A stretch of DNA of 64,000 bases from Burkholderiales bacterium (GTDB taxonomy: Bacteria > Pseudomonadota > Gammaproteobacteria > Burkholderiales > SG8-39), in NCBI GenBank assembly GCA_017880775.1, contig JADGRQ010000001.1:1-64000 (forward strand), given 5' to 3'. Position 1 is the stretch's first letter, and every line of letters begins with the position of its first letter. Below are positions 27,319-37,523 of the stretch, piece after piece. The notes under the pieces are model-generated. The model had not been told where the DNA came from. It was given only the letters and a program-made list of their open reading frames with translations, and did no database searches. Both the position numbers and the translations under genes were made by a program.

Positions 27319-29238
27319 TCAGGCTGCGGTTTCCCGTACCGCGGGCGCGGTCACCAGGTTGCGCAGGAACGACTCGAACATCATCAGCGTCCACAGCGAC
27401 GCGCTGTAGTCGCTCATTCCCGACTGGTGATCGTCGACCATCCGGCGCAGGTAGGGCGCGTTGAACCACCCGGTTTCAGCGAGCACGGGCCCCAGCACCG
27501 CGTCCCTGACCGACTGCCGCAACGGCCCCCGGAACCACTTGGCGAGCGGAACCCCGAAGCCCATCTTGGGCCGGTAAAGGATCTCGGGCGGCAAATACGG
27601 GTCGAGGGCTTTTTTCAGGAGGACCTTGCCCACCCCATTGCGCAACTTCATGTCGGAAGGAAGGCCCGATAACCATTCCACCAGCGGATGATCCATCAGG
27701 GGCTCGCGCACCTCGAGGGAGTGGGCCATGCTTGCCCGGTCCACCTTGGTGTTGATGTCTCCCACCAGATAGGTCTTGAAATCCAGGTACTGGACCAGCG
27801 ACAGCGGATCCTCCGAGGGCGCGCGCGCGGCGTGCCGCTTGAATACCTCGATGGCGGCATAGCCTTGCAATTCGCGGCGGAAGTGCGCACTGAACAGTTT
27901 CTCGCGCATCCCGTCGTGCAGGATGGAAACGCTGTGAAAATAGGCCTCCACTGAATTGCGCGCGAGCGCTTCGAGGGTCGACTTGGCGCGGAGCACGCGC
28001 GGCGCCCAGTCCGCCTTGGGATAGAGCCTGCCGAGCAGACCGAACACGGGTCGGCGCAGTTGCAGCGGCAACAGCGAGCGCACCCGTTCCTCGTTGACGT
28101 GCCAGCGATAGCGCCGGTAGCCGCCGAAGCTCTCGTCGCCGCCGTCGCCGGAAAGCGCGACGGTCACGGACTTGCGCGCGAGTTCGCACACGCGGTAGGT
28201 CGGCATCGCGGAACTGTCCGCGTAAGGCTCGTCGTACAGTCCGGCAAGCCTGTCCACCAGGCCGAAGTCGTCCGGATCCACCTGCTCTACGCGGTGCCGC
28301 GTGTGGTATCGATCCGCAACCGTCTGTGCGTAGGCCGACTCGTTGAACGCCGGATCGCCGAACGAGATCGAGCAGGTATTGACCGGATCGGCCTGCAATC
28401 CGGCCATCATCGCCACCACCCCGCTCGAATCCACGCCGCCCGAGAGAAACGCGCCCAGCGGCACTTCGGACATCAGGCGGATTTTCACCGATTCGCGCAG
28501 CCGCGCGGTCAGTTCCTCGATCGCGTCCGCTTCGGTCAAGTGCGGCCCGGGCTTGAACGGAACATCCCAGTATTCGCGCGGTTCGCGCAGTTTCTCGCCG
28601 CGCCGCAGCGAAAGCGTGCAGCCGGGCGGCAGCTTCAGCGCGCCGCGGAAGATCGTGCGCGGCTCGGGCACGTAGCCGTACGCGAAGTAATCCTCGACGG
28701 CGGCCGGATCGATCTCCCGCTTCAATCGCGGATGCACCAGCAACGCTTTGAGTTCCGACCCGAACAGCAACATGCCGTCGTCCAGCATGGCGTAGTAAAG
28801 GGGCTTCACGCCCATCCGGTCGCGCGCGAGGAACAGCGTCTGTTTGTTGCGGTCCCACAGTGCAAACGCAAACATGCCACGAAAGCGCGTCACGCAGGCT
28901 TCGCCCCACGCTTCCCAGGCATGGACGATGACCTCGGTATCGCTACGGGTGCGGAATACGTGGCCGAGCGCCTGCAGCTCCGGCACCAAGTCGAGGTAGT
29001 TGTAGATTTCGCCGTTGTACACCACCACCACGCTGCCGTCTTCGTTGTAGAGCGGCTGCTGGCCGGTCGACAGGTCGATGATGGACAGGCGCCGGTGGCC
29101 GAGCCCGACGCCGGGGTCGAGGTGCAAGCCGCCTGCGTCCGGTCCCCGGTGGAACAGCGACTGGTTCATGCGTTCGAGCAGCCCGCGGTCGATGTCGCGC
29201 CGGCTTCGGCTATCGAATATTCCCGTGATTCCGCACAC
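27319..29238 (-). CDS. Exosortase A-associated amidotransferase (asparagine synthase family)
   Basis: Glutamine-dependent amidotransferase of 639 residues. The glutaminase domain is canonical: Cys2 nucleophile (MCGITGIFD), HRGPDAGG, YNGEIYNY and RSDTEV. The synthetase domain has SGGVDSSG, ALSGDGGDESFGGYRRYR and RPKMGFGVPLAKWF. Enzymes of this type in XrtA loci are thought to amidate an uronic acid or other acidic component of the exopolysaccharide, consistent with Ugd and an epimerase immediately upstream. It lies 11 bases after ugd and 2 bases before the glycosyltransferase. Confidence 0.93.
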   Translation of the reverse strand: MCGITGIFDSRSRRDIDRGLLERMNQSLFHRGPDAGGLHLDPGVGLGHRRLSIIDLSTGQQPLYNEDGSVVVVYNGEIYNYLDLVPELQALGHVFRTRSDTEVIVHAWEAWGEACVTRFRGMFAFALWDRNKQTLFLARDRMGVKPLYYAMLDDGMLLFGSELKALLVHPRLKREIDPAAVEDYFAYGYVPEPRTIFRGALKLPPGCTLSLRRGEKLREPREYWDVPFKPGPHLTEADAIEELTARLRESVKIRLMSEVPLGAFLSGGVDSSGVVAMMAGLQADPVNTCSISFGDPAFNESAYAQTVADRYHTRHRVEQVDPDDFGLVDRLAGLYDEPYADSSAMPTYRVCELARKSVTVALSGDGGDESFGGYRRYRWHVNEERVRSLLPLQLRRPVFGLLGRLYPKADWAPRVLRAKSTLEALARNSVEAYFHSVSILHDGMREKLFSAHFRRELQGYAAIEVFKRHAARAPSEDPLSLVQYLDFKTYLVGDINTKVDRASMAHSLEVREPLMDHPLVEWLSGLPSDMKLRNGVGKVLLKKALDPYLPPEILYRPKMGFGVPLAKWFRGPLRQSVRDAVLGPVLAETGWFNAPYLRRMVDDHQSGMSDYSASLWTLMMFESFLRNLVTAPAVRETAA

Positions 29239-29249
29239 GATCGAAGGTC

Positions 29250-30581
29250 CTACCGGCCGATTCCGAAATACTCGAAGCCGAGCGCACGCAACTCTGCCGG
29301 ATCGTACAGGTTGCGGCCGTCGAAGATGACCGGCTGCTTCATGCGCTTCTTCACCACCCCGAAATCAGGATAGCGGAACGGTTTCCATTCGGTCACCAGC
29401 GCCAGCGCGTCGACGTCGTCGAGCGCGCCGTATTGGTGATCGGCCAGCGTCAGGCGTCCACTGTCGAACCACTGCGCGGGCAGCGTGCGGCGCGCTGCCT
29501 GCATCGCCACCGGATCGTAGGCTTTCACGCTGGCGCCAGCGTCGATGAGTTGGCGCAGCAGCACCACCGACGGCGCCTCGCGCATGTCGTCGGTGCCGGG
29601 CTTGAACGCGAGCCCCCACAGTCCGAACGCGCGCCCGCCCAGGTCGGCGCCGAAGCGCGCGGTGATCTTCTCGAACAGGCGCCGCTTCTGCATCTCGTTG
29701 CGCGCCTCGACCGCTTTCATGATCATCGGCTCCAGGCCGTAGCCGCGCGCGGTGTGGACCAGGGCCCTGACGTCCTTCGGAAAGCACGATCCGCCGTAGC
29801 CGCAGCCGGGGTAGATGAATGAATAGCCGATGCGGCTGTCCGAACCGATGCCCTTGCGCACATTTTCCACGTCGACGCCCGCGCGTTCGCACAGGTTCGC
29901 GATCTCGTTCATGAACGAGATGCGGGTGGCCAGCATCGAGTTGGCCGCATATTTGGTCATCTCCGCATCGCGCACACCCATCACCAGCACACGCTCATGA
30001 TTGCGCGTGAACGGCGTGTAGAGCCCGCGCATCAGCTCGGCCGCGCGCGGGCTGTCGGTGCCGATGACCACGCGGTCCGGGCGCATGAAGTCGTTGACCG
30101 CATCGCCCTCCTTGAGAAACTCCGGATTGCTCACTACGTCGTAATCGACTTCGGCACCGCGCCGCTCGAGTTCGGCACGGATCGCTGCCTTGACCTCGTC
30201 GGCGGTGCCGACCGGGACCGTGGACTTGTCGACCACCGTGCAGTGCCCCGAGATCAGCCGGCCCAGCTCGCGCGCAACCTCCAGCACATGGCGCAGGTCG
30301 GCCGATCCATCCTCGTTCGGCGGCGTGCCGACTGCGATGAAGTACAGCTTCGAGCCGGCGACCGCTTCGGCAAGCGAGGTGGTAAAGCGCAGCCTGCCTT
30401 CGCGGAAGTTGCTCGCGACGATGGCGTCCAGACCCGGCTCGTGGATCGGCAGCTCGCCTTTCTCCAGACAATTCACCTTGGCCGCATCGTTGTCGACGCA
30501 GGTCACGGTATTGCCCATTTCGGCCAAGCACGCGCCGGTCACCAGCCCGACGTAACCGGTCCCGATAATGCACAGATTCAT
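29250..30581 (-). CDS. ugd: UDP-glucose/GDP-mannose 6-dehydrogenase
   Basis: NAD-dependent four-electron oxidation of UDP-glucose to UDP-glucuronate. The 443-residue length is normal. The N-terminal Rossmann loop [48 protein letters not shown] and the catalytic Cys266 in [10 protein letters not shown] are all present; the C-terminal UDP-binding domain has [16 protein letters not shown]. It overlaps the upstream epimerase by four bases. It supplies UDP-glucuronate for the epimerase and for acidic EPS. Confidence 0.95.
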   Translation of the reverse strand: MNLCIIGTGYVGLVTGACLAEMGNTVTCVDNDAAKVNCLEKGELPIHEPGLDAIVASNFREGRLRFTTSLAEAVAGSKLYFIAVGTPPNEDGSADLRHVLEVARELGRLISGHCTVVDKSTVPVGTADEVKAAIRAELERRGAEVDYDVVSNPEFLKEGDAVNDFMRPDRVVIGTDSPRAAELMRGLYTPFTRNHERVLVMGVRDAEMTKYAANSMLATRISFMNEIANLCERAGVDVENVRKGIGSDSRIGYSFIYPGCGYGGSCFPKDVRALVHTARGYGLEPMIMKAVEARNEMQKRRLFEKITARFGADLGGRAFGLWGLAFKPGTDDMREAPSVVLLRQLIDAGASVKAYDPVAMQAARRTLPAQWFDSGRLTLADHQYGALDDVDALALVTEWKPFRYPDFGVVKKRMKQPVIFDGRNLYDPAELRALGFEYFGIGR

Positions 30582-31609
30582 GTCAGCGCACCCGCGTCAT
30601 GACCGATCCGATAATAGTCGCGGTACCACGCGACAAACTTCGCGATGCCCTGCTCGACCGGCGTGTTCGGCCGGAAACCCGTTGCCCGGGTAAGCTCGGT
30701 GACGTCCGCGAGCGTGGCCTGCACGTCGCCGGGCTGCATCGGCAGCATCTCCAGCCGGGCCTTGCGGCCCAGGCATTGTTCCAGCACTTCGATGTAGCGC
30801 ATCAGGTTGACCGGCTGGCTGTTGCCGATGTTGAAAATGCGGTAGGGCGCGAAACTCGCGGCAGGGTCGGGCACATCGGTGTTCCAGTGTGGATCCGCTG
30901 CGGCGGGACGGTCGATGACCCGGACCACGCCATCGACGATATCGTCGACGAAGGTGAAATCGCGCACCATGTTGCCGCCGTTGTACACCTCGATCGGCCT
31001 GCCCTCGATGATGCCGGCGGTGAATTTGAACAACGCCATGTCCGGGCGTCCCCACGGCCCGTAGACGGTGAAAAACCTGAGCCCGGTGCAGGGCAGGCCG
31101 AACAGGTGCGCATAGCTGTGCGCCATCAGCTCGTTGGCCTTCTTGGTGGCCGCGTACAGGGACACCGGATGGTCGACGTTGTCATGCTCCGAGAACGGCA
31201 GCCGGGTATTGCCGCCGTACACCGAACTCGAAGATGCAAACACCAGGTGCCCGACGCGCGAGTGCCGCGCGCCTTCCAGCACATTGCCGAAACCCACCAG
31301 GTTGGCATCGATGTACGCGGCCGGATTCTCGAGCGAGTAGCGCACCCCCGCCTGAGCGGCGAGATGCATCACCGCGTCGAAGCGGGTGCCGGCGAACAGG
31401 TCTGCCATCGCCGCGCGCTCGACGATGTCGAGCAGCGAAAACGTGAACCCGGCATGCCCGGTAAGGCGTGCCAGCCGCGCCTGCTTGAGCCGGACATCGT
31501 AGTAGTCGTTCATGTTGTCGATGCCGTGGACCGTGTCCCCGCGTTCGAGCAACCGCATGGCCAGGTTGGCACCGATGAAGCCGGCGGCGCCGGTGATCAG
31601 GACGTGCAT
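30578..31609 (-). CDS. NAD-dependent epimerase, UDP-glucuronate 4-epimerase type
   Basis: Extended SDR of 343 residues. [11 protein letters not shown] forms the NAD loop; [15 protein letters not shown] and [10 protein letters not shown] are typical; catalytic Tyr152/Lys156 are in LYAATKK. The block [19 protein letters not shown] and late MQPGDVQAT are characteristic of CapI/UDP-glucuronate 4-epimerases, which make UDP-galacturonate. ATG 31609 overlaps the stop of the upstream glycosyltransferase; a TTG one codon earlier is possible. Directly upstream of ugd, so the pair likely gives uronic acid donors. Confidence 0.9.
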   Translation of the reverse strand: MHVLITGAAGFIGANLAMRLLERGDTVHGIDNMNDYYDVRLKQARLARLTGHAGFTFSLLDIVERAAMADLFAGTRFDAVMHLAAQAGVRYSLENPAAYIDANLVGFGNVLEGARHSRVGHLVFASSSSVYGGNTRLPFSEHDNVDHPVSLYAATKKANELMAHSYAHLFGLPCTGLRFFTVYGPWGRPDMALFKFTAGIIEGRPIEVYNGGNMVRDFTFVDDIVDGVVRVIDRPAAADPHWNTDVPDPAASFAPYRIFNIGNSQPVNLMRYIEVLEQCLGRKARLEMLPMQPGDVQATLADVTELTRATGFRPNTPVEQGIAKFVAWYRDYYRIGHDAGALT

Positions 31610-32835
31610 CAAGCTCTCCTCGATTCCAGTGTTTGTTGCAGCATCCGGTCGTAGATGGCGAGGTAACTGTTCACCATCGAGGTCATACTAAAATCCTGCT
31701 CGGCGGTCCGGCGGGCCTCGAGGCCCTGGCGCCGGCATTCGGCCGCATCGGCGTAGTAACGCAGCATCGCCTGCGCCATCGCCTGCGGGTCGGCCGACGG
31801 AACGAGCGCCCCGGTGCGCCCTTCGTCCACCAGTTCCGGGTTGCCGCCCACCGCGGTCGCCACTACCGGCAGCCCGCTCGCCATCGCTTCCAGAATGGTG
31901 TTCGAAATGCCCTCTGCGAGGGAAGGCAACACGAACAGGTCGAGCGCGCGCATGACCCGCGGCACGTCGTCGCGCTCGCCGGCCAGCCAAACCAGCTTGC
32001 CCACGCCGGCCTGGTCCAGGATTTCGGCAACCTGCTTGCGCAGCGGCCCATCGCCGACCATCACCAGCCGAAGCCTCTGCCGCGCCTGCGGCGCGATCTC
32101 AAGCAAATGCACAAACGCTCGCGCGAGCGTGAGCTGGTCCTTCACCGCCTGCATGCGACCGACAGTGCCGATGACGAACGCGTCGGGCGAAGCGAAATCG
32201 GTTGGGGTCGAATCGTGGACTGGCAGCGGCTCGCGCCCGCCGCGCGCCGGATGGAACAATTCGGTGTCCACCCCATTGTAGAGTTGCGCAACTCTTGCCG
32301 CCGGCACGCCGATTTTTTCGAGCAGGTAGCGCTCCAGATCCTTCGACAGCGCGATGTACTGGTGTACGAACGGCTTGAACAACCGGCGCAGCCGCTGTCC
32401 CTTTAGGCTGCTGCCGTCGAGATCCCCCACGTCGCGGCCGTGTTCGCCGTGGATCCGCACGGGAACCCGCGCCAGCGCCGCCGGCAGCAATCCCTCGAGC
32501 GCGGCAAGATTGCGCGTGTGGACGATGTCGGGGCGAAGCTGCCTCAACAGCCGCCAAAGCTTGAAGTGGGTGACCGGACTGTTGCCTGGAGGCTTGTCGA
32601 GCGCGTACACCGAGACGTTGCTGCGCCGGATGCGCCGGCGGAATTCCGTGTATCCCGTCAGGCAGATGATCGCGTGACGGAAACGTTCCGCGGGTATGGC
32701 GTTGATCAGGTTGACCACCCCGTTCTCCAGCCCTCCCGTGTCGAGGCGATAAATGATGTGCGCGATGAGCGGCGCGCCGCCCGCCCCGCCCTGCCCTGCA
32801 GCAGAGTCCGGAAAAACGCCGGAATCAGCGTGCAT
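31609..32835 (-). CDS. Glycosyltransferase, PEP-CTERM/EpsH1 system-associated
   Basis: GT-B glycosyltransferase of 408 residues belonging by pattern to the XrtA-linked sugar transferase group. Blocks: IAHIIYRLDTGGLENGVVNL (family start), VHTRNLAALEGLLPA, HGEHGRDVGDL, LYNGVDTELFHPA, GTVGRMQAVKDQLTLARAF and E-x7-E in AEGISNTILEAMASGLPVVA. The ATG lies 11 bases inside the exosortase gene end, so the genes are translationally coupled. The first 20 residues are outside the fold; a later start cannot be excluded. Confidence 0.9.
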   Translation of the reverse strand: MHADSGVFPDSAAGQGGAGGAPLIAHIIYRLDTGGLENGVVNLINAIPAERFRHAIICLTGYTEFRRRIRRSNVSVYALDKPPGNSPVTHFKLWRLLRQLRPDIVHTRNLAALEGLLPAALARVPVRIHGEHGRDVGDLDGSSLKGQRLRRLFKPFVHQYIALSKDLERYLLEKIGVPAARVAQLYNGVDTELFHPARGGREPLPVHDSTPTDFASPDAFVIGTVGRMQAVKDQLTLARAFVHLLEIAPQARQRLRLVMVGDGPLRKQVAEILDQAGVGKLVWLAGERDDVPRVMRALDLFVLPSLAEGISNTILEAMASGLPVVATAVGGNPELVDEGRTGALVPSADPQAMAQAMLRYYADAAECRRQGLEARRTAEQDFSMTSMVNSYLAIYDRMLQQTLESRRA

Positions 32836-34315
32836 TTTCCAGGCTCCTCGCGATTGCGGGCCGCATGGCGTTGAAAAATTCCTGCATCGCCTGCGCCGCC
32901 TGCGGCTGGCCCGGGTTGGGTGCGTAGATGATCACGACAGCCCCGTCATCTCCCCGCCCGAGCAGCATGGACTTCGCCTGCAGCACTTTTGCCCAGTACT
33001 GGTTCACCGTATCCTGGCCGTCCACCCAGTACCAGTGCCAGACCAGCAGAGAGCCGGATCGACTCTGAAGCTTCGTCTCGATCAGGGGCGTCTCCTGATT
33101 GTCGAAGACCATGCTGCGGCGGATTGCGGAGAGGGTTCGCCATTCGCGGTCGACGCTCCGAACCAGCGTGTTTTGCGAACTGACGAGCTGGGCACCTTGC
33201 CGCTGGTTGCGGTAATACCCGATATGCAGCGCGACCCTCGCGGCGTCTTTCGCGTAAGTCTGATTGATCTGGGCCCGGGGCTGGGGGAAGTGCGGCGTCC
33301 AGCCGGTCAGCTGCCCGGCCACTGGTTGCCAGCCGCCCGCAGGCGCCGGCGCCTGAAGCGCCGGATCGGGGCGCGCTCCGGCCAGGTGCACGGCAGCGGC
33401 AGGCCATACGGCGACCAGCACGGCCGCAGCGACGGCGCCTGTCATCATCGCCGCCCGCGAAGGCGGACCCCGTCGCGCAGGCGGCGCGGCGCCCGGCGCC
33501 GCCTGGGGCGGTTCGAGATCTTCGCGCCACCGAGAGCCGGCCCAGAACAGGACCAGCATCACGATGCCGAAAAACAGCCACCCGTAGATCAGGTGATCGA
33601 CCCCGACCGCGAGCTTCATGCTGCTCAGATGGCCGATCATGACGATCATGTAGGCGCGCAGCCAGTTGGCGACGATCGGCACGATCACCGAAAATGCGGT
33701 GAATATCGCGCGCCGCGCGAAACTCCGATATGTGAGATAGGCGTACAACACGCCGAGGGTCAGGGACGCGATCAGGTAGCGCAGCCCGCTGCACGCCTCG
33801 ACCACCGACCAGCTTCCGCTCGGAATCGTGAAGAACTGGCCCTCGCGGTAAACGGGGACGCCGGTGAACCTGAGCGCGAACACGGTGAAGTCGGCGGTGT
33901 ACTCCATCAACAGCGGTTCCAGAAACTCGCCGAAAGGCACCATGAACAGCAGGAAAAAAAGCGGGAAGGCGAGCGCCCGGAAGACCTGGCTGCCCAGAAT
34001 GATCCACACCAGCAGCGGGATCATCAGGACCATTGCATACTGCTGCACCACGCCGGCCCCCGACAACCGTCCCAGCAGCCAACCAAACCCCACCAGCGCC
34101 AGCAGCGCCAGCGCGGGAAAATTGGGCCGCAGTTCAAGGCTGGCGAGCTCGTGGCGCCGGCGCCAGATCAACCACGCGCTGATCGGCGCGATCAGAAAGG
34201 CGTGGGCGAAAGTTTCCGAGCTCACCCAGATGGCGACCATGGTCTGCGCGGTATCCCAATACCAGGCAAGCAGCCAGAGCATCGCGCCGAGGACGAGGGC
34301 GGCCGCGTACTTCAT
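32825..34315 (-). CDS. xrtA: Exosortase A fused to EpsI domain
   Basis: Membrane cysteine transpeptidase expected to process PEP-CTERM sorting signals. The N-terminal 265 residues hold about eight helices and the exosortase catalytic residues: Cys175 in VVEACSGLRYLIAS, Arg220 in PIVANWLRAYM and His229 in MIVMIGH. After a Pro/Ala/Arg linker (about 270-290) and another helix, residues about 325-496 form an EpsI/DUF3485 domain (GWQPVAGQLTGW; QINQTYAKDAARVALHIGYY; LVWHWYWVDGQDTVNQYWAK). The fusion is the form usual in betaproteobacterial XrtA. The ATG overlaps the upstream glycosyltransferase by four bases. No PEP-CTERM substrate was seen in this window. Confidence 0.95.
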   Translation of the reverse strand: MKYAAALVLGAMLWLLAWYWDTAQTMVAIWVSSETFAHAFLIAPISAWLIWRRRHELASLELRPNFPALALLALVGFGWLLGRLSGAGVVQQYAMVLMIPLLVWIILGSQVFRALAFPLFFLLFMVPFGEFLEPLLMEYTADFTVFALRFTGVPVYREGQFFTIPSGSWSVVEACSGLRYLIASLTLGVLYAYLTYRSFARRAIFTAFSVIVPIVANWLRAYMIVMIGHLSSMKLAVGVDHLIYGWLFFGIVMLVLFWAGSRWREDLEPPQAAPGAAPPARRGPPSRAAMMTGAVAAAVLVAVWPAAAVHLAGARPDPALQAPAPAGGWQPVAGQLTGWTPHFPQPRAQINQTYAKDAARVALHIGYYRNQRQGAQLVSSQNTLVRSVDREWRTLSAIRRSMVFDNQETPLIETKLQSRSGSLLVWHWYWVDGQDTVNQYWAKVLQAKSMLLGRGDDGAVVIIYAPNPGQPQAAQAMQEFFNAMRPAIARSLENAR

Positions 34316-35517
34316 GGCGGCATGCTGCCCGAGAGCAGGTGTTCGAATCGGCTCAGACTGCTCTCCCAGGCGTAGGACGCGAGCACCCTTGCGCGCCCCG
34401 CGACGCCGATCGTGGAGCCGCCATCGCCCTCCAGCAGGTGCGAGGCCTGTTGGACAAAATCGCTCTTGTCAGCCGCCACCAGCAACTCCGACCCGATTTG
34501 CGCGTCGATGCCCTCCGCCGCCTGGGGCGAGGCGAGCACCGGCCTGGCCATTGCCATCGCTTCCAGCACCTTGTTCTGCACGCCACGCGCGACCCGCAAC
34601 GGCGCCACGGCAAGTTTCGCGTGGGCGAGGTACGGCCGGATATCGGGGACGGATCCAGTGACCGTCACCCCCGGCAACTGGGTGAGTCTCGTCACCTCCG
34701 CCGCAGGGCGAGCGCCGACGATGCAGAACCTGGCGTCAGCATCCCTGCGGTGGATCTCGGGAAACACTTCGCGCGCAAACCAGACGACCGCATCCACGTT
34801 GGGCCAATAGTCCATCGCGCCGGTGAACGAGAGCACCCGCTCGCGCTCGCCATACGGATTGGCGTACGGGCGCGCGGGTGAGAAATAGTCGCAATCGACG
34901 CCGTTGTTGACGTGCCACACCTTGTCTGCGGATTCGGGCGCAAATTGTCTGAAGAGCTCGGCCTCGGCTGCAGAGACGAAGACTGTCGCATCGAATCTGC
35001 GCGCGATTTCGCGCTCGTAACGCAGTAACGCCCGGCCCTCGCGACGATAAATGGCGGAGCGCGGCCAGGGCTGCGTGGCCGCATACTGCCGCCATTTGTC
35101 CGAATCGACGTCCACCAGATCCGCGACGCGACGCAACCCGTTTGCCTGCATCACGTACTGGGCCATGCCGGAGGAAAACACCAAGCCGGCTTCAATCGAG
35201 GCTGTGCGCAGCACCTGGCTCACCCACTGGCGCATGCTGGCGCTTCGGTAGTAGGGCAGGGTGAGCGGGTCTCCCGAAACCAGTCCGATCAGGCTTTTCG
35301 CCTTGGCACGCGCCGGGTGGAGCCTGACGAGATGGCACTCCTCGCACAACTCCTGAAGCACGCCCACGTGCTGGAGATCGGCCTCGTCATCCACAAACGC
35401 ACCCAAGTGCACCCGGTAACGACCGGAAAGAAACTTCAGCAAATGGTAGGAGCGCAACTTGTCGCCCTTGTTGGGGGGATAGGGGATGCGGTGGGCGAGA
35501 AAGAGCAAGTGCTGCAC
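34312..35517 (-). CDS. Glycosyltransferase, PEP-CTERM/EpsH1 system-associated (second type)
   Basis: A 401-residue GT-B enzyme that starts MQHLLFLAHRIPYPPNKGDK, the signature start of an XrtA-linked sugar transferase family. Other blocks: LRSYHLLKFLSGRYRVHLGA, DLVDVDSDKWRQYA, VWHVNNGVDCDYFSP, VLSFTGAMDYWPNVDAVVWF and a C-terminal RGVQNKVLEAMAMARPVLAS. It sits between FemAB and exosortase A, a conserved neighbourhood in these loci. Sugar specificity unknown. Confidence 0.9.
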   Translation of the reverse strand: MQHLLFLAHRIPYPPNKGDKLRSYHLLKFLSGRYRVHLGAFVDDEADLQHVGVLQELCEECHLVRLHPARAKAKSLIGLVSGDPLTLPYYRSASMRQWVSQVLRTASIEAGLVFSSGMAQYVMQANGLRRVADLVDVDSDKWRQYAATQPWPRSAIYRREGRALLRYEREIARRFDATVFVSAAEAELFRQFAPESADKVWHVNNGVDCDYFSPARPYANPYGERERVLSFTGAMDYWPNVDAVVWFAREVFPEIHRRDADARFCIVGARPAAEVTRLTQLPGVTVTGSVPDIRPYLAHAKLAVAPLRVARGVQNKVLEAMAMARPVLASPQAAEGIDAQIGSELLVAADKSDFVQQASHLLEGDGGSTIGVAGRARVLASYAWESSLSRFEHLLSGSMPP

Positions 35518-35529
35518 GGAAGCTCGCTC

Positions 35530-36621
35530 CTAACCCAGGCTCTTTACGATATGCGGGCCGATCAGGTTGGCGAGCGGCAGCGGCATCCGCTGCCACAGCT
35601 TGATGAACAGGCGGTACTTGGGGTTGAGCGGATTGTGCTCGGCGACGCGTTTGCTTTTGACCAGCAGATACTCGTAGTGAAGGGGGGCCGGCTCGAAGCC
35701 CCAGTTCTTCTTGAAATCGAACGAGCCGGTGCCGCGCTTGCTGCGGCCGTAGTCGAACACGCGGAAGCCTCGCTCGCAGCCATCGCGCAGGAGTTCCCAG
35801 TACTTGAAGTCGTTCGCGGCGAGCGCGCGGGCCGCGACCGCATCGCCGGCGTAATAGGGCAGCACTTCATCCCGCCAGTAGAACGTCAGCACGCTCGACA
35901 CGGGTGCCCCCTGCGCATCGATAACCGTGAGCACCCGGCAATCATCGCGAAACGTCTCGCGCAGAAATGCGAAGTAGCGCTTCGGCAGCGCGGGTGTGCC
36001 CTGCCGATGCACGTTGTCGGCGAACAGCGCGAAGAAGCGGTCCACGCCCGGATCGAACTCGCTCCGCAGCCCGCTCTTGATGCCCTTGCGAACCATCGCC
36101 CTTTGCTTGCGCGGGATCGCCTGGAGATTGCGTTCCACGTCTGCGTCGATCGGCTTGCGGAACGTGACGTAGAGGTCCTGATGCAGCCAATCGGGGTGCC
36201 GGGGCGCGAGGTTGCGGTATTCCAGATGGTCGACGCGCAATTTCTCCGCCAGCGCCCGGGCGGCCTCGTCGAGCGCGCGCCGTGCCCGCTCAGTCGTGGC
36301 CGCAACGCCTCCGTAGACGCAAAAAGGCAGCGATACCAGGGTATGCCCGAACAACAGGCTGCTCACTTCGGCAAGCGGCAGCACGCCCTCGATTCGGCCA
36401 CCGATTTCGGCGTAGAGAAAATACGTTCGGTGCCCAAACGACCGTTCGATGACGCTCTTCCAGCCCGCGCGGTGAAAGAACGTGGCTTCGCCGCAACCGG
36501 ACACGAACTCGTCCCAGCGCGCAACATCGGCCGATTGCAACTGCGCTACCCGCACGGTCTCCGCCGCCGCGAGACCGGTCGGACCGCCGGTCAACGAAGC
36601 GTCAATCGCGAGCTGATTCAT
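35530..36621 (-). CDS. FemAB/GNAT-like protein, XrtA/PEP-CTERM system-associated
   Basis: A 363-residue protein of the FemAB-like acyltransferase fold (tandem GNAT domains). Motifs: FFHRAGWKSVIERSFGHRTY, EYRNLAPRHPDWLHQDLY, PRKQRAMVRKGIKSGLRSEF and the C-terminal block FDYGRSKRGTGSFDFKKNWG that is distinctive for the XrtA-linked family. It may transfer an aminoacyl or other acyl group to the exopolysaccharide or its lipid carrier; function unproven. ATG 36621 overlaps the deacetylase end by 20 bases. Confidence 0.9.
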   Translation of the reverse strand: MNQLAIDASLTGGPTGLAAAETVRVAQLQSADVARWDEFVSGCGEATFFHRAGWKSVIERSFGHRTYFLYAEIGGRIEGVLPLAEVSSLLFGHTLVSLPFCVYGGVAATTERARRALDEAARALAEKLRVDHLEYRNLAPRHPDWLHQDLYVTFRKPIDADVERNLQAIPRKQRAMVRKGIKSGLRSEFDPGVDRFFALFADNVHRQGTPALPKRYFAFLRETFRDDCRVLTVIDAQGAPVSSVLTFYWRDEVLPYYAGDAVAARALAANDFKYWELLRDGCERGFRVFDYGRSKRGTGSFDFKKNWGFEPAPLHYEYLLVKSKRVAEHNPLNPKYRLFIKLWQRMPLPLANLIGPHIVKSLG

Positions 36622-37468
36622 GTTTGGCTTCCAGGAACAGGTGGTCCAGACGGCCCCAATGAAAATCCTTGCACAGCGCCCGGATGCGCCGCTCCATCGT
36701 GGAGAGGTTGACGTAGTGCCGGAATCGGGTCTTCAGGCCGATGCCTCTCTGGCGCGGCTGATCAGGGTCGATCTCCCAGGGATGGAAATAGAAAATGCAT
36801 GGCTGCCGGTCGACCGTGTTTACGCGATTCAGGCACCAGCGCGAAACGCCGTAGGGCAACAACCGGAAGTAGCCTCCGCCGCCGGCCGGCAGATTTCGAT
36901 TGAACAGGTTTACCGTGGTGATCGGCAACTCCAGCAGTCCGGCGCCGCCTTCCGGATAGTAGGCGAAGCGCGGTGCGTCGTGCATGCCGTAGTGATCGTG
37001 CCGTATCGGATAGATGCTCGAGCTGTAGCGGTAGCCGGCTTCGCTCAGGCACTGCTGCGCCCACAGGTTGCCGCGGCCGATGGAGAAGCTGGGCGCCCGG
37101 TAGCCTTTAACTTCCACCCCGCCGATATCCTCCAGCAGTCCTTTAGCGCGCGTGATGTCGCGCGAAAACTCCGCGGGGCTCTGGTCGGTCGCCCGCTGGT
37201 GGGCATGTCCGTGGCTCGCCAACTCGTGGCCCCGCTCTACGATCCGGCGCACCAGGCCGGGATATCGCTCCGCGATCCAGCCCAGGGTAAAGAACGTTGC
37301 GTGGACGCCGTGCTCATCGAGCAGCGCAAGGATCAGGTCCACGTTGCGCTCGACCCGGCAAGGCAACTGATCCCAGGTATGGGGTGCAATGTGCGACGCA
37401 AAAGCCGACACCTGGAAGTAGTCTTCCACGTCTATGGTCAATGCGTTTCGGATTGGTGTGGGGCTCAT
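36602..37468 (-). CDS. XrtA system-associated polysaccharide deacetylase
   Basis: Short NodB-domain deacetylase of 288 residues. The family start NALTIDVEDYFQVSAFA carries motif 1 as TIDVED (the second Asp metal-binding); motif 2 is ASHGHAHQ; later blocks are VKGYRAPSFSIGRGN, the LELPITTVNLFNRN strand and IFYFHPWEIDPDQPR. No signal peptide. Such proteins accompany exosortase A loci and presumably N-deacetylate the polymer or precursor. Downstream gene FemAB overlaps its 3' end. Confidence 0.93.
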   Translation of the reverse strand: MSPTPIRNALTIDVEDYFQVSAFASHIAPHTWDQLPCRVERNVDLILALLDEHGVHATFFTLGWIAERYPGLVRRIVERGHELASHGHAHQRATDQSPAEFSRDITRAKGLLEDIGGVEVKGYRAPSFSIGRGNLWAQQCLSEAGYRYSSSIYPIRHDHYGMHDAPRFAYYPEGGAGLLELPITTVNLFNRNLPAGGGGYFRLLPYGVSRWCLNRVNTVDRQPCIFYFHPWEIDPDQPRQRGIGLKTRFRHYVNLSTMERRIRALCKDFHWGRLDHLFLEAKHESARD

Positions 37469-37523
37469 GGGAATATCTCCGCGTTCCGCTTTCGGCGAAC
37501 CGCGGATGACTCAGCTTGCGGGG

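Noticed and set aside
28660-28680. VPEP in the amidotransferase as a possible PEP-CTERM motif
   Set aside because: It is internal, not followed by a hydrophobic helix and basic end, and part of a conserved amidotransferase block.
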